Source: DATBGO01 sp963695645
GTDB taxonomy: Bacteria; Actinomycetota; Actinomycetes; Streptosporangiales; Streptosporangiaceae
Assembly (NCBI GenBank): GCA_963695645.1
Contig: CAVOHC010000013.1
Coordinates: forward strand, 1-64,000
Direction: 5' to 3'
Length of the DNA stretch: 64,000 nt
Under the pieces are notes generated by a model. That model ran no database searches, was not told the origin of the DNA, and saw nothing but the letters and a program-made list of their open reading frames with translations. The position numbers and the translations under genes are program-made. Positions 35,294 to 45,680 of the stretch are shown here, piece after piece (position 1 is the first letter of the stretch; every line of letters begins with the position of its first letter).

Positions 35294-37468
35294 ATGAAGC
35301 AGATAGCCCAGAACTACAAGTCCGGGGAGCTCAGCGTCCTCGACGTGCCCGCACCGGTATGCCGGCCGGGCGGCGTCCTCGTGCAGTCGCTGTTCTCGCT
35401 CATCTCCACCGGCACGGAGATGATGAAGCTGACCGAGGCCAGGCTGTCCATGGTCGGCAAGGCCCGCGCGCGGCCGGACCAGGTGCGCAAGGTCATCGAC
35501 TCGGTTGCGCAGCAGGGCGCGGTCACGACCTATAAGAAGGCCATGAGCCGGCTCGACTCCTACACGCCGCTCGGCTACTCGCTATGCGGCGTGGTGATCG
35601 AGGTGGGGCAGGGCGCCGAGGAGTTCCACGTGGGCCAGGTCGTCGCCGCGGCCGGCAATGAGTACGCCCTGCACGCCGAGTTCAACTGGATCCCGACCAA
35701 CCTGTGCGTGCCCGTTCCCCGGGGAGTCTCGCCCGAGCATGCCGCCTTCGCCACCGTCGGGGCGATCGCCATGCACGGCGTGCGGCGCGCCGAGGTCCAG
35801 CTGGGCGACACCGCGTGCGTCATCGGCCTCGGGCTCGTCGGTCAGCTTGTGGTCCGGCTCCTGATCGCCTCCGGCGTCCGCGTCATCGGGCTGGACGTGC
35901 TCGCCGACCGATGCAGGCTGGCCGAGCAGGCCGGCGCGGTGCTCTGCACCGCGCCGACCGATGAGGGCATGGAGGCGCTCGAGCATGCACTCGGCGAGAT
36001 CTCCGGCGGCCGGGGGGTGGACCACGTGATCCTCGCCGCCGGCGGATCGTCCAACGGGCCGGTGGAGGCGGCCGCAAAGCTGGCCAGGGACCGGGCACGG
36101 GTCGTCGACATCGGCAAGACGCCGCTCGATCTGCCCTGGAACGCCTACTACGACAAGGAACTGGAAGTCCGCTTCTCGCGCTCCTACGGCCCTGGCCGCT
36201 ACGACGACAGCTATGAGCTGGACGGCATCGACTACCCGGCGGGCTACGTCCGCTGGACCGAGCGGCGTAACCTCGAGTGCTTCCTGGACCTCATTGCCGG
36301 CAAGGAGATCGAGGTCGAGTCACTCGTGTCGGGCGTCTTCCCGATGGAGCGGGCGAGCACTGTCTACAGCGATCTCGCTTCAGGCTCGCTGGCCGCAGTC
36401 GGGGTCCTGCTCGCTTACCCCGAGCGCCCCGCGGATAGCCAGCCGCCCGCGGCCAGCCAGCTCATCGTCTCCGGTGGCCGTCCGCCCGCGGCGCGCGGCA
36501 CCGGCGGCAAGCAGCTGGCCATCGGGTTCATCGGCGCGGGCAGCTACGCCTCGTCCATGCTGCTGCCCCACCTGGCCAAGCTCAGCACCGTCAAGCTGGC
36601 TCACGTCGCGACCAACCGGTCGCTGTCGGCGATGAACGCCCAGCGGCGTTTCGGCTTCACGACCGCCTCGACCAGCGCCGCCGCGGTGCTTGACGACGAG
36701 TCGCTGGACGCCATCTTCATCGTGACGCGCCACCACACGCATGCCGACCTGGTCTGCCGCGCTTTGCAGACCGGGAAGGCCGTCTTCGTCGAGAAGCCGC
36801 TCGCGCTGACCCGCGACCAGCTGCAGCAGATCATTGACGTGATCATGAGCAGCGGCAACGACCGGCTCATGGTGGGGTTCAACCGCCGATTCGCGCCGCT
36901 GCTGGTGCAGATGAGGTCGCGGTTCGGCCAGCCGGGCGGCGGCTCGGTCACCCGCTACCTGGTCAACGCGGGAGAGCTGGCGGCCGACAGCTGGTACCGC
37001 AACGAGGAGCTGGAAGGATCGCGGTTCACCGGGGAAGGCGGCCATTTCATCGACACGCTCAGCTGGTGGGCCGGCAGCCTTCCCGAGGAGGTCTACGCGG
37101 CGCCCGGCCCGGAGCAAGACGACCTGCAGGCCACCATCCGGTTCCAGAACGGCTCGAGCGGCAGCATCACCTACCTCACCACCGGCAACCGTCGTTATCC
37201 GAAGGAGACGCTCGACGTCGCTGCGGGCGGCCGGAGCGCGCGGCTCGACAACTTCCAGCGGGCGGCCGTCTGGGTCGGCCGGCGTCGCAAGACAACGCGG
37301 TCCCGCGGCGGCCAGGACAAGGGCCAGCGGCACGAGGTCGCGAATTTCGTCGAGGCCAGCAGGACTGGTGCTCCGATGCCGATATCACTCGATTCGCTGG
37401 TGGCCACCACCAAGGCGACGATCGCGGTGGCGGAGAGTCTGTCGAGCGGCAGGCCGGAGCGGGTATGA
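35294..37468 (+). CDS. Bi-domain oxidoreductase (MDR plus Gfo/Idh/MocA)
   Basis: The 724-residue protein joins two enzymes. Residues 1-375 are a medium-chain dehydrogenase: ISTGTEMMKLTEARLSMVGK, GYSLCGVVIEVGQGAEEFHV and the Rossmann motif CVIGLGLVGQLVVRLLIASG. The usual GHE zinc motif is not obvious. After a Pro/Ala linker, residues 410-724 are a Gfo/Idh/MocA oxidoreductase: IGFIGAGSYASSMLLPHLA, FVEKPLALTRDQLQ and GEGGHFIDTLSWWAG. The same fusion occurs in Gram-negative O-antigen clusters beside AsnB and heparinase-like genes. It probably carries out two redox steps on one sugar nucleotide. It overlaps the next gene by four bases. Confidence 0.85.
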   Translation: MKQIAQNYKSGELSVLDVPAPVCRPGGVLVQSLFSLISTGTEMMKLTEARLSMVGKARARPDQVRKVIDSVAQQGAVTTYKKAMSRLDSYTPLGYSLCGVVIEVGQGAEEFHVGQVVAAAGNEYALHAEFNWIPTNLCVPVPRGVSPEHAAFATVGAIAMHGVRRAEVQLGDTACVIGLGLVGQLVVRLLIASGVRVIGLDVLADRCRLAEQAGAVLCTAPTDEGMEALEHALGEISGGRGVDHVILAAGGSSNGPVEAAAKLARDRARVVDIGKTPLDLPWNAYYDKELEVRFSRSYGPGRYDDSYELDGIDYPAGYVRWTERRNLECFLDLIAGKEIEVESLVSGVFPMERASTVYSDLASGSLAAVGVLLAYPERPADSQPPAASQLIVSGGRPPAARGTGGKQLAIGFIGAGSYASSMLLPHLAKLSTVKLAHVATNRSLSAMNAQRRFGFTTASTSAAAVLDDESLDAIFIVTRHHTHADLVCRALQTGKAVFVEKPLALTRDQLQQIIDVIMSSGNDRLMVGFNRRFAPLLVQMRSRFGQPGGGSVTRYLVNAGELAADSWYRNEELEGSRFTGEGGHFIDTLSWWAGSLPEEVYAAPGPEQDDLQATIRFQNGSSGSITYLTTGNRRYPKETLDVAAGGRSARLDNFQRAAVWVGRRRKTTRSRGGQDKGQRHEVANFVEASRTGAPMPISLDSLVATTKATIAVAESLSSGRPERV

Positions 37469-39507
37469 CCGCGGCACGAGCCTCGCGGCTAGGCTGGTAC
37501 GCGCGCAGGGCGGCCAGGATGTCGCCGGCCGAGGTGGCCTGGCGCGCCCGCGACCAGGCGCTCCAGGCCGTGTGGTCGGGTCGGCAGGTGAGCCGCGAGC
37601 GGATTGCTGCCGGCGTTTCCGCCCTGCCGGGCGAGCGCAGGTTCACCGCTGTCCTGCCGCCGGATACCGCCGCGCGGGTGCCCGCGGAAGCCAAGAAGGC
37701 CGTACTGGCGACCGCGAGCCAGCTGCTGCGAGGTGAGTGGGAAGTGCTGGGCGTCGCCAGGAGCGACCTCGCCCGGCCTGACTGGTTCCACGACCCCGTG
37801 ACCGGCATCCGGGCTCCGGCGGACCGCTACGCCTTCCGGATCAACCACCGGTCCGAGATGCAGACCGGAAACGTCAAGCAGGTCTGGGAAATCTCTCGCC
37901 TGCAGCATCTCACCCTGCTGGCCACGGCATGGTTCCTCAGCCACGACGAGGTGTACGCGCGCGGGGTGGCCGACCAGCTGCGCTCCTGGTGGCGGGAGAA
38001 CCCGTTCCTGTCCGGAGTGCACTGGACCAGCGGCATCGAGATCGGCATTCGCCTGATCAGCCTGACCTGGATCCGGCGCCTGCTGGACGATTGGCCAGGT
38101 GTCGCGGGCCTGTTCGAGGGCGACGAGCTCGCGGTGCGGCAGATCCACTGGCACCAGGAGTACCTCAACGCGTTCCGGAGCCGGGGCTCGTCGGCCAACA
38201 ACCATGTCATCGCGGAAGCCGCCGGGCAGCTCGTGGCTAGCTGCGCCTTCGGCTGGTTCGCGGAGAGCGGGCGCTGGAAGCGGAAGTCCGCCCTGCTCCT
38301 GGAGCGCGAACTGGTTCGCAACACCTTTCCGTCGGGCATCGGCCGCGAGCTCGCGTCGGACTACCAGAGTTTCGTCGCCGAGCTCGGGCTGCTGGCGGCG
38401 GTCGAGGCCGATGCCGCCGGCTGCCCACTGAGCGCGGCGGCTTGGCAGCGGCTCTGCGGGATGGTCGACAGCGGTGCGGCGCTGCTCGACGAGCGGTCAC
38501 GCCCGCCCCGGCAGGGCGACGGCGACGAGGGCCGGGCGCTGCTGCTCGACGCGCCGACGGCCAACCGCTGGCCGTCGCTGCTGGCGCTGGCGGAGGGACT
38601 TTGCGGGCGGCTGGGCTGGTGGCCGCGCACCGAGCCGGACGCTGCCAGCTCGATCATCGCTGCGCTGCCCGGAGCGCCCCGCGCGGCAGCGGGCCGGCCC
38701 GCGCGGCGGCCGTGGCATCTGGCCGACGCCGGGACGACCATACTGCGCACGACAGGTGATCGTGAGCCGGAGATCTGGTGCCGCTGCGACGGCGGCCCGC
38801 ACGGGTACCTCAGCATCGCCGCGCACGCCCATGCCGACGCGCTGTCCGTGGAGGTCCGCTACGGTGGCGTCGATGTCCTCGCCGATCCGGGCACGTATTG
38901 CTATCACGGCCAGCCCGAGTGGCGTTCGTACTTCCGTTCCACGATCGCTCATAACACCGTAGAGCTCGACGGTCAGAACCAGTCCAGCGAGGGCGGGCCC
39001 TTCCTCTGGCTGCGGCACGCGAACGCCAGGGAAATCGCCGTCCAGGACATCGGCGACGCGGCCGAGTGGACCGCAGAGCACGACGGCTACCTTTCGCTTG
39101 ACCCGCCGGCCCGGCACCGTCGCTGCGTCCTGCTGGACCGGGCCTCGCGCACCGTCAGCATCGTCGACGAGATCGGCGGCAGCAGCCACGACGTGCGCCT
39201 TGCGTTCCACCTCGGTCCGGACGTTTACGCCGAACTCGACGGGGCGTGCGCAATGCTGCGCTGGCCCGCCGCGTCCGCGCCGGGCGCGGCACGCCTGGAG
39301 CTGCCGCAGCCGCTGCGGTGGAGCATTCACCGAGGCGAGACTGACCCCATCCTCGGCTGGTACTCCAGCGGCCTGGGACGGCGCGCTCCCGCCTTCACCC
39401 TCATCGGTCGCGGGCGCTGCGCACCCGATGAGCCCCTCGCCACGAGGCTGGAGTTTCTCGAAACCAGCGTAGCGCCAGAATATGGCTTTACCAGGACAAC
39501 CATATGA
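37465..39507 (+). CDS. Heparinase II/III-like (alginate lyase family) protein
   Basis: The 680-residue protein starts with ATG at 37465 in the ATGA overlap. The N-terminal helical toroid has RLQHLTLLATAWFLSHDEVY, GIEIGIRLISLTWIRRLL and SSANNHVIAEAAGQLVASCA. The C-terminal beta-sandwich has GGPHGYLSIAAHAHADALSV and VLADPGTYCYHGQPEWRSYF, the heparinase II/III core. Asn247-His and the HAHAD histidines are candidate catalytic residues. There is no signal peptide, so it may be cytoplasmic. Homologues are fixed members of polymer clusters that contain uronic acid. It may trim misassembled chains or, less likely, act in synthesis. Confidence 0.8.
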   Translation: MTAARASRLGWYARRAARMSPAEVAWRARDQALQAVWSGRQVSRERIAAGVSALPGERRFTAVLPPDTAARVPAEAKKAVLATASQLLRGEWEVLGVARSDLARPDWFHDPVTGIRAPADRYAFRINHRSEMQTGNVKQVWEISRLQHLTLLATAWFLSHDEVYARGVADQLRSWWRENPFLSGVHWTSGIEIGIRLISLTWIRRLLDDWPGVAGLFEGDELAVRQIHWHQEYLNAFRSRGSSANNHVIAEAAGQLVASCAFGWFAESGRWKRKSALLLERELVRNTFPSGIGRELASDYQSFVAELGLLAAVEADAAGCPLSAAAWQRLCGMVDSGAALLDERSRPPRQGDGDEGRALLLDAPTANRWPSLLALAEGLCGRLGWWPRTEPDAASSIIAALPGAPRAAAGRPARRPWHLADAGTTILRTTGDREPEIWCRCDGGPHGYLSIAAHAHADALSVEVRYGGVDVLADPGTYCYHGQPEWRSYFRSTIAHNTVELDGQNQSSEGGPFLWLRHANAREIAVQDIGDAAEWTAEHDGYLSLDPPARHRRCVLLDRASRTVSIVDEIGGSSHDVRLAFHLGPDVYAELDGACAMLRWPAASAPGAARLELPQPLRWSIHRGETDPILGWYSSGLGRRAPAFTLIGRGRCAPDEPLATRLEFLETSVAPEYGFTRTTI

Positions 39508-39564
39508 TGGTGCGGATTCTACGCCCGAGCGTGAGAAGTGATGTGCAGTCAGGCGGGGGCTCGA

Positions 39565-40910
39565 ATGAGCGAGCAGGTGCTGGACCTGAGAAGGTCGGCG
39601 CAGATCGTGCGGCGGCACAAGATCGTCGTCGGCATTTTCGCTGCGCTGGGCCTCCTAGCGGGCCTCGGCTGGACGCTGCACCGTCCGCCGATGCTCTCCA
39701 GCGAGGCGCTGGTTGATGTCTTGCTTCCGCCCTCCGAGCAGGCCTCGGGCGCGGTCCAGGCTGGGACGGCGACCATCCACCCCGCCCTCGCGACCCAGAT
39801 TGTGATCGCGGGCAGCACCCCGTCCTCGAGAGCGCGCTGCTAACTGTTGACCCAGTCCATGTCGCTGCAAACGCTGCGGAACCAGGTCCAGATCACTAGC
39901 GTGGCGAGTTCCGACATACTCTCGATCAGCGCCAAGGGCAAGACCGCCGCCCAGGCCGAGGATACCGCGAATGCGGTCGCCAAAAGCTACGTCGCGATCA
40001 TCAATTCCCGGAACGCCCCAGGAGGGAAAGTTCAGGTACGGGTCCTGGAGCCTGCGACATCCGCCGCGGGGCCGTCGCTGTCCTCTCGTCTGCCCGTTAC
40101 CGGCGGCCTCGGCGCGCTCCTTGGCGCGCTCGTCGGAGCCATCGTCGTGCTCGCTTTTAACCGCAGGGACCGGCGCCTGCGGAAACGTGACGACATCGCG
40201 GATTCCATCGGGGTTCCGGTCCTCGCGTCGATCGGTGTCGTTCACCCATCTGGCGCCGCGGGCTGGGCCAAGCTTCTGGCGGACTATGAACCCGGAGCCG
40301 TCGATGCGTGGCGCCTGCGCAAGGCCCTGCAGTATTTGGGTCTGGATGACGTGAATCCAAACGGCTCCCAGCCTGGAAACGATTCGTCCCTGGAGGTCCT
40401 CTCTTTCGGCTTCGACTCCGGAGCACTGGCCCTCGGGCCTCAACTGGCTGTCTTCGCCGCCTCCCGGGGGATCCCGACGGCGCTATCGTCGGCCCGCAGC
40501 AGGACATGAACGCCGCGGCCACGTTGCGGGCCGCGTGCGCTGCGCCGCCCGCACCATGAGAGATCGAGCCAACTGCAATTCGTTGTTAAGAGATCATGAC
40601 AGCAGCACTCGGCGCGCCAGACGCGGCGCTGACTGTCGTCGTCGCGGTCGTCGACGGCCAGAATCCTCAGGTCGCGGACACCACACGCACCACCGCGACG
40701 GTCCTCGGGGTCTCGGCAGGCGCGGTAACGGCCGAGCAGGTGGCCCGCATCGCGGCCAGCGCCGCTGCCGTCGGCCGCGATATCACCGGGATCCTCGTCG
40801 CGGATCCAGACCCGGACGACCACACTACGGGCCGTCTTCCGCAGCTGGCACGGCCAGCGCACCGGAAAGGGCCGACACGGATGACCGGCACAAAGGCGGA
40901 GACCAGATGA
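39565..40910 (+). pseudogene. Wzz-like chain-length protein (first), frameshifted
   Basis: From ATG 39565 the protein reads EQVLDLRRSAQIVRRHKIVV, then a TM (GIFAALGLLAGLGWTLHRPP) and the periplasmic-type SSEALVDVLLPPSEQ. A stretch of about nine codons (VLESALLTV) lies in another frame between about 39822 and 39848. The original frame then returns with SMSLQTLRNQVQITSVAS, a second TM (VTGGLGALLGALVGAIVVLA) and a cytoplasmic part. Near 40482 it shifts to VGPQQDMNAAATLRAAC and breaks again before GAPDAALTVVVAVVDGQNPQ. This is a Wzz/tyrosine-kinase-adaptor-like protein whose kinase-like tail lacks a clear Walker A. It ends overlapping the next gene. The indels compensate, which is typical of sequence error but not proof of it. 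Confidence 0.6.
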
Positions 40911-42600
40911 TGAGCCCACCTCCGGGTGCAAGTGATGAGGGGCCCGGGCACCCGTGGCTTGACGACGATTTCACCGCCGTAGAGGAGCGGCCCGCCGATT
41001 CCGCCGCGAACCTGGTGAGCCTGGGATTCTTCACCGCAGCCCTGCGGCGCAGCGCGTGGTTCTGGCGCGTCACCGCCGTGGTCGGGCTGCTGGTCGGCTC
41101 CGGCTTGTACCTGAACGGCCCGCATCCCTACCAGGCCTCGACAACGCTCCTGCTCTCGGTGGGTGCCGAGGCGCAGCCCAACACGGCGATACTAGAGGAT
41201 CAGGCCCTCGCGCAAAGCCATTCCATTGCCGGGCTCACCCTGCACAAGCTGGGGCTGCAGGAAAGCGTCAGCAGCTTCCTCAGCTCCTATACGGCCACGC
41301 CCCTCACCGACCGGGTTCTTCAGATAACGGCCAGCGCGCCATCGAGCGACGAATCGGTGCACCGAGCGAATGCGCTGGCCACGGAGTTCCTCGCGTTCCG
41401 CGCCGGCCAGCTGCAGGCAGAGCAGCAACTCGAGTTCACCGCGCTCGACCAGCAGGTCACCCAGGACAAGCAGCATGCCGCATCGATCAGCAAGCAGATC
41501 AGTCAGGTGTCAGCACAGCCTGCATCATCCTCGCAGCAGGCCAGGCTCAGCGCCCTGCGGGAACAGGGCAACCGCGCGAGCAACGACTTGGCCTCGCTCC
41601 AGCAGCAGGTAAGCACCAGTAAGGCGGCCGCTAGAGTGGTCACGGCCACCATGATCGGCGGAAGCAACGTGCTCGATGTCGCAAGCCCAGTCCCGCCGTC
41701 CTCGCGCGTGAAGCAACTCCTCCTGTACGCCGGTGGCGGGTCTCATCGTCGGCCTCATACTGGGCATGGGCATCATTATCGTTCCGGGCTCTGCTGTCCG
41801 ACCGCCTGCGCAGGCGCGACGACGTCGCGCAAGCACTCGGCACTCCGGTGAAGCTCAGCGTCCCGGCGATGCGCGCAAGTGGCTTGCTCCGGGGTCGGCG
41901 CGGGCGAGTTCCGGACCGTTATCTGCAGCGCATCGAGGCGCACCTTCGCGACGCTGTGCCGGCCCGCTTCCGCCACGCCGCGGCGCTGGCCGTCGTCCCC
42001 GTAGACGACCCGCAGGTGGCGGCGCTGTCCGTGGTATCACTGGCTGAGTCCTGCGCGCGGCAGGGCAGCCGGGTCGTCGTGGCCGACCTGTGCAGCGGTG
42101 CTCCCGCCGCGATGCTCCTGGGCGCCAAGGGCCCCGGAGTTCACAAGGTGACCGCGGGCGGTGCACGCCTCGTCGCTGCGGTTCCTGACCCTGCCGAATT
42201 CGCGCCCATCGGCCCGCTCAGGCCCACGTCACCTCGGGCCCAGACTGCCGTCGCCGGTGAGCTGGCTGCTGCCTGCGCCTCGGCGGACCTCCTGCTTACC
42301 CTGATCACCCTTGACCCCTCGGTCGGCGGTGAGCACCTCGCAACCTGGGCAGCCGATGCCGTCGTTGTCGTGACGGCCGGGAGGTCGTCGTGGACGAAGA
42401 TCCATGCCGTCGGCGAGATGATACGGCTCGCTGGCACGCGCCTGGTCCCCGCCGTGCTCGTCGGGGCCGACAAGACCGACGAGAGCCTCGGCGTGGCACC
42501 CATGCCGGAAGCCGGTCGTGAGGCCGACACTGACCCAGGGCATGCAGGCTGGTACGGAGAGTTCCTTCGCCGGGGGTCCAGGTGGAAGGCCGTCCGATGA
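40907..42600 (+). pseudogene. Wzz/BY-kinase-like protein (second), frameshifted
   Basis: From ATG 40907 the cytoplasmic start is followed by a TM (WRVTAVVGLLVGSGLYLNG) and a Wzz loop (YQASTTLLLSVGAEAQP). A coiled region (EQQLEFTALDQQVTQDKQH) comes next, then the second TM, which is split: YAGG ends one frame near 41732 and GLIVGLILGMGIIIV reads in another. The frame shifts again near 41790 to LLSDRLRRRDDVAQALGTPV and a nucleotide-binding-like domain with SLAESCARQGSRVVVADLCS. The last part lacks the Walker A lysine, so kinase activity is doubtful. The pair with the preceding gene suggests two-part control of chain length. Confidence 0.6.
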
Positions 42601-42666
42601 CAGCGGCGTATCCAGGTTGCAGATCGATCCGCCCGAGCACCTGGGCCGCCGTCGCCGCACAGGCCC

Positions 42667-43893
42667 ATGAATTCGTCCGTCGTCGCATTCCGCACCCGCC
42701 GCACGGCGTCCACCCCGCGACCTGCGGAGGTCCGCGGACGCTCGATACGACGCAGGGTTGGCCTCGCGTGGGGCCTCCTGGTCCTCAATTCCCTGACGTA
42801 CTACGGATCTGCGCTACATGTCCCGCATGCCGTAGGCAAGGCCATTCACGCAGGGAGCCCTGCTAGCGGCGCTGTTGGTCGCGCTGACCGTGAATCGCAG
42901 GGTCATCGTACGCCCGAACGTGTTCCTCTGCCTGGTGAGCCTGCTCGCCCTGGAGGCCGTCGTCACGACCCTGCAGCCACAGCACGTCGGTACCGTGTAC
43001 CGGTTCTTCCGGCTCGTCGAATTCGTTGCCGTGCTCTGGTTGCTTTCGCCATGGTGGGGCCGACGCGACCTGCTGCTCGTCCGTGCCTACCTCCTGTCGC
43101 TCTCGGTGGCACTGGGCTCGGTGGTTCTGGGCCTGCTGGTGGCGCCCGGCCATGCCTTCGAGAGGGGAGGCTCACGGGCGCGCTCTGGGTTATACCGGCG
43201 ACAGAAGTCGGGCACTACGGGGCTGTTGCGGCCGGGCTGATGGTCGTGCTCTGGCTCGGCAGCAGTCACGAGCGGCAGGGCCGCCCTCTTGCGGCCGTGG
43301 CCGAGCTGGCCTTCATCCTTCTCTCCCACACGAGGACCGCCCTGGTCGGCATGGTGGCGGCGCTGCTGGTCGCAGGGCCTGAGCCTGATCGTAACCAAGG
43401 CACGGGCACGTAAGTTCTTCGCGGCCGCCGCCATCGTATGTCGATCGGAGTCATCACGGCGGCCGGGGCGGCGACGACCTGGCTGGCACGCGGGGAGAGC
43501 GCAGTCTCGAGCTAGCATCCCTCACCGGGCGAACCGACTTCTGGGGCCTGGTTCTCAATATGCCGCGCACCGGGTTCCAGGAGATCTTCGGTTTCGGCCT
43601 CTCGAACGGGTCGGTCAATGGTCTCCCGATCGACAGCAACTGGCTCACAGCGTATCTTGAACAGGGTCTCTTCGGGGTGGTTGTCTGCGCAGCTGATGGT
43701 GCTCTTCCTGCTCGTGGCGGCATTCTTCCAGCCACCCGGCACCAGCCGGGCTCTCGCCCTCTTCCTGATCACCTATGGCCTGGTGGCCTCGTTCACCCAG
43801 GTCGGGTCCGCCGAGGCTACGACATACCTTCTCGAACTCATCTTGGCCGCGTCGCTGATAGTGCCGCCCGTCGAAGCAGCGTGGCTGGGATGA
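42667..43893 (+). pseudogene. O-antigen ligase/polymerase (Wzy-like), frameshifted
   Basis: The start may be ATG 42667 or 42597; the latter overlaps the previous stop. Membrane segments follow in order but in different frames: LAWGLLVLNSLTYYGSALHV, ALLAALLVALTVNRRVIV, LCLVSLLALEAVVTTL, VEFVAVLWLLSPWW and LSLSVALGSVVLGLLVAPGH. The conserved loop HYGAVAAGLMVVLWL with SHTRTALVGMVAALLVAG comes next, then FWGLVLNMPRTGFQEIFGFG and DSNWLTAYLEQGLFGVVV. The end has LMVLFLLVAAFF and LFLITYGLVASFTQVG. The pattern is that of the O-antigen ligase/Wzy family with its large outer loop. At least five breaks occur near 42850, 43170, 43380, 43480 and 43690. Confidence 0.6.
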
Positions 43894-43974
43894 GGGCCCT
43901 GATGGCGCACGATCGCGTCACTGTGGCGGGCCGAGCATTCTGAGTAACGGCCTGCACCGGCAGAAATCCGGCCG

Positions 43975-45297
43975 ATGGTGTATCAGGCGTGCAGCGCGGA
44001 TGCTCTGTATGTGGTGAGGTACGACCATGACGGATCGTCCGGTTCAAGCGGTGTGCCGTTTACCGGTGAGGCTTCCCTGCCGATAGTGATCGCCACCAAC
44101 CTCCGAGGGGACGGCATCACGGGGGTTGACACGCACATCCAGCAGCTACGCCGGTATCTGGCGGAAAGCGGTACGGGCAGCACGCTCGTCACCTCGTTCT
44201 CGTGGGGCCGACCACTTACCTACCCTGTTTTCGGCTTCCGCTCGCTCGTACTAGAGCGGTGCAGCAGGCCTGCAAGCGTCGCCTGGTACCGGTACTGGCA
44301 TGAGGTGTTCCTTCGCAACGCGCTGCGCCGCCGCCTCGCCGAAACCGGGGACTGCGTCGTCTACGCCCAGGACCCGTTGGCCGCCCGGGCGGCCTTGCGG
44401 GCTCGGCGAGGGCCACACCAGCGCGTGGTTATGGCCGTTCATTTCCGGATCTCCCAGGCCGACGAGTGGGCCGACAAGGAGCAGATCAGGCGTGATGGGA
44501 CTGTGTTCCGTTCGATCCGGAAGGTCGAACGGGAGGTCATCCCGCAGGTCGATGGCCTTGTGTACGTGTCCAGGTGGGCGCGGGAAGCGCTCTTGGGCTG
44601 GTTTCAAGAAGCCGCGACGGTGCCCTATGCCATCATCGGCAACTTCGTGGCGCCGTTGCACGCGAACCCTCACCAGGAGATGCTGGGAGACCTGGTCACC
44701 ATCGGCAACCTTGATCTTGTCAAGAACCACCGTTTTCTAATGGAGGTTCTGGCCGAATCCAAGCAAACCGCAAGCCCTCTCAGCCTCGATATCTTCGGGG
44801 AGGGGCCATGCCGGAAAGATCTCTTGTCGCAGGCCCGTTCCCTGGGCCTGGAAGAACTTGTCCGCTTGCGTGGATTCCGGCCTGACGTGCGCGACTTCCT
44901 GCCAGGCTACCGGGCCTACGTCCACGCTTCCTATTCCGAATCATCATCGCTGGCTATCATCGAGGCGATGGCGGCAGGCCTGCCCATCGTGGCAGGCAAT
45001 ACCGGACCCATCTCCGAGTTGTGCGACGACGGCGTTGAGGCCCGGTTCTGGCCTCTCGACGACCCGGCCCGGGCCGCGGCCCTGCTGATCGACTTGCTCG
45101 GCTCCGAGCCGGAGCGGTTGAAGGCAGCGCGCGCCGCGCGCGAGCGATTCCGCCGTGACTTTGACGCGGAGGTCGTCGGCCCGGAACTGCGGTCCTTCCT
45201 GCTCGGGATGACCCCCCGGGACCCGCAGGCTTCAGCGCCCATACAGGACCCGCCGCCGCGCCATCCTGATACCTGTAGCCGCGGAGGAGATTTATAA
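43975..45297 (+). CDS. Glycosyltransferase family 4
   Basis: The 440-residue frame opens at 43975. The domain itself starts near residue 35 (LPIVIATNLRGDGITGVDTH), so the real start may be a later GTG near 44010. The GT-B acceptor half has VVYAQDPLAARAALRAR and VVMAVHFRISQADEWADKEQ. The donor half has GDLVTIGNLDLVKNHRFLME, LSLDIFGEGPCRKDLL, VRLRGFRPDVRDFLPGYRAY and the signature SYSESSSLAIIEAMAAGLPI with both glutamates. It is intact between the broken Wzy and the flippase. It probably adds one sugar to the repeat unit. Confidence 0.8.
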   Translation: MVYQACSADALYVVRYDHDGSSGSSGVPFTGEASLPIVIATNLRGDGITGVDTHIQQLRRYLAESGTGSTLVTSFSWGRPLTYPVFGFRSLVLERCSRPASVAWYRYWHEVFLRNALRRRLAETGDCVVYAQDPLAARAALRARRGPHQRVVMAVHFRISQADEWADKEQIRRDGTVFRSIRKVEREVIPQVDGLVYVSRWAREALLGWFQEAATVPYAIIGNFVAPLHANPHQEMLGDLVTIGNLDLVKNHRFLMEVLAESKQTASPLSLDIFGEGPCRKDLLSQARSLGLEELVRLRGFRPDVRDFLPGYRAYVHASYSESSSLAIIEAMAAGLPIVAGNTGPISELCDDGVEARFWPLDDPARAAALLIDLLGSEPERLKAARAARERFRRDFDAEVVGPELRSFLLGMTPRDPQASAPIQDPPPRHPDTCSRGGDL

Positions 45298-45557
45298 GGT
45301 CGACTCCCCGGCCTGATCTCCCGTATCACGGCCACTGCCTCGGTGCTCATATGTACGAGGCCTAGGGCGCTGCGGCCACGGAACCGGCGAGGTGATGCGA
45401 TGAACCCCACTCGGACTGGCGCATCGCCGGCACGAAATCACCGGTGCGCAGGTTGCTTGCGTCAGGCTGTGCCGTCCCGGTCAGGAGCATGGTGGCGGCT
45501 TCACCGCCGGGCGCCGCTCCTGCCGATAACCTCCGTTGCATACAGCGGGACCGTCAT

Positions 45558-45608
45558 CGATACTTTAGGAGTACTGAGTAAGCGATACTTTTAGGAGTAC
45601 TGAGTAAG
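45558..45608. repeat. 25/26-base direct repeat before the flippase gene
   Basis: CGATACTTTAGGAGTACTGA plus GTAAG (45558-45582) is followed at once by the same sequence with one extra T (45583-45608). Each copy holds the palindrome AGTACT and an AGGAG. The surrounding 383-base gap (45298-45680) contains no gene. The repeat ends 72 bases before the flippase ATG. Confidence 0.75.
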
Positions 45609-45680
45609 GAGGTGCCGGGTAAATCGCGCAGGTGAAGAAGCTGTACGCTTCTGGCCCCTGCCTGAGACATCTGGCTAGGC

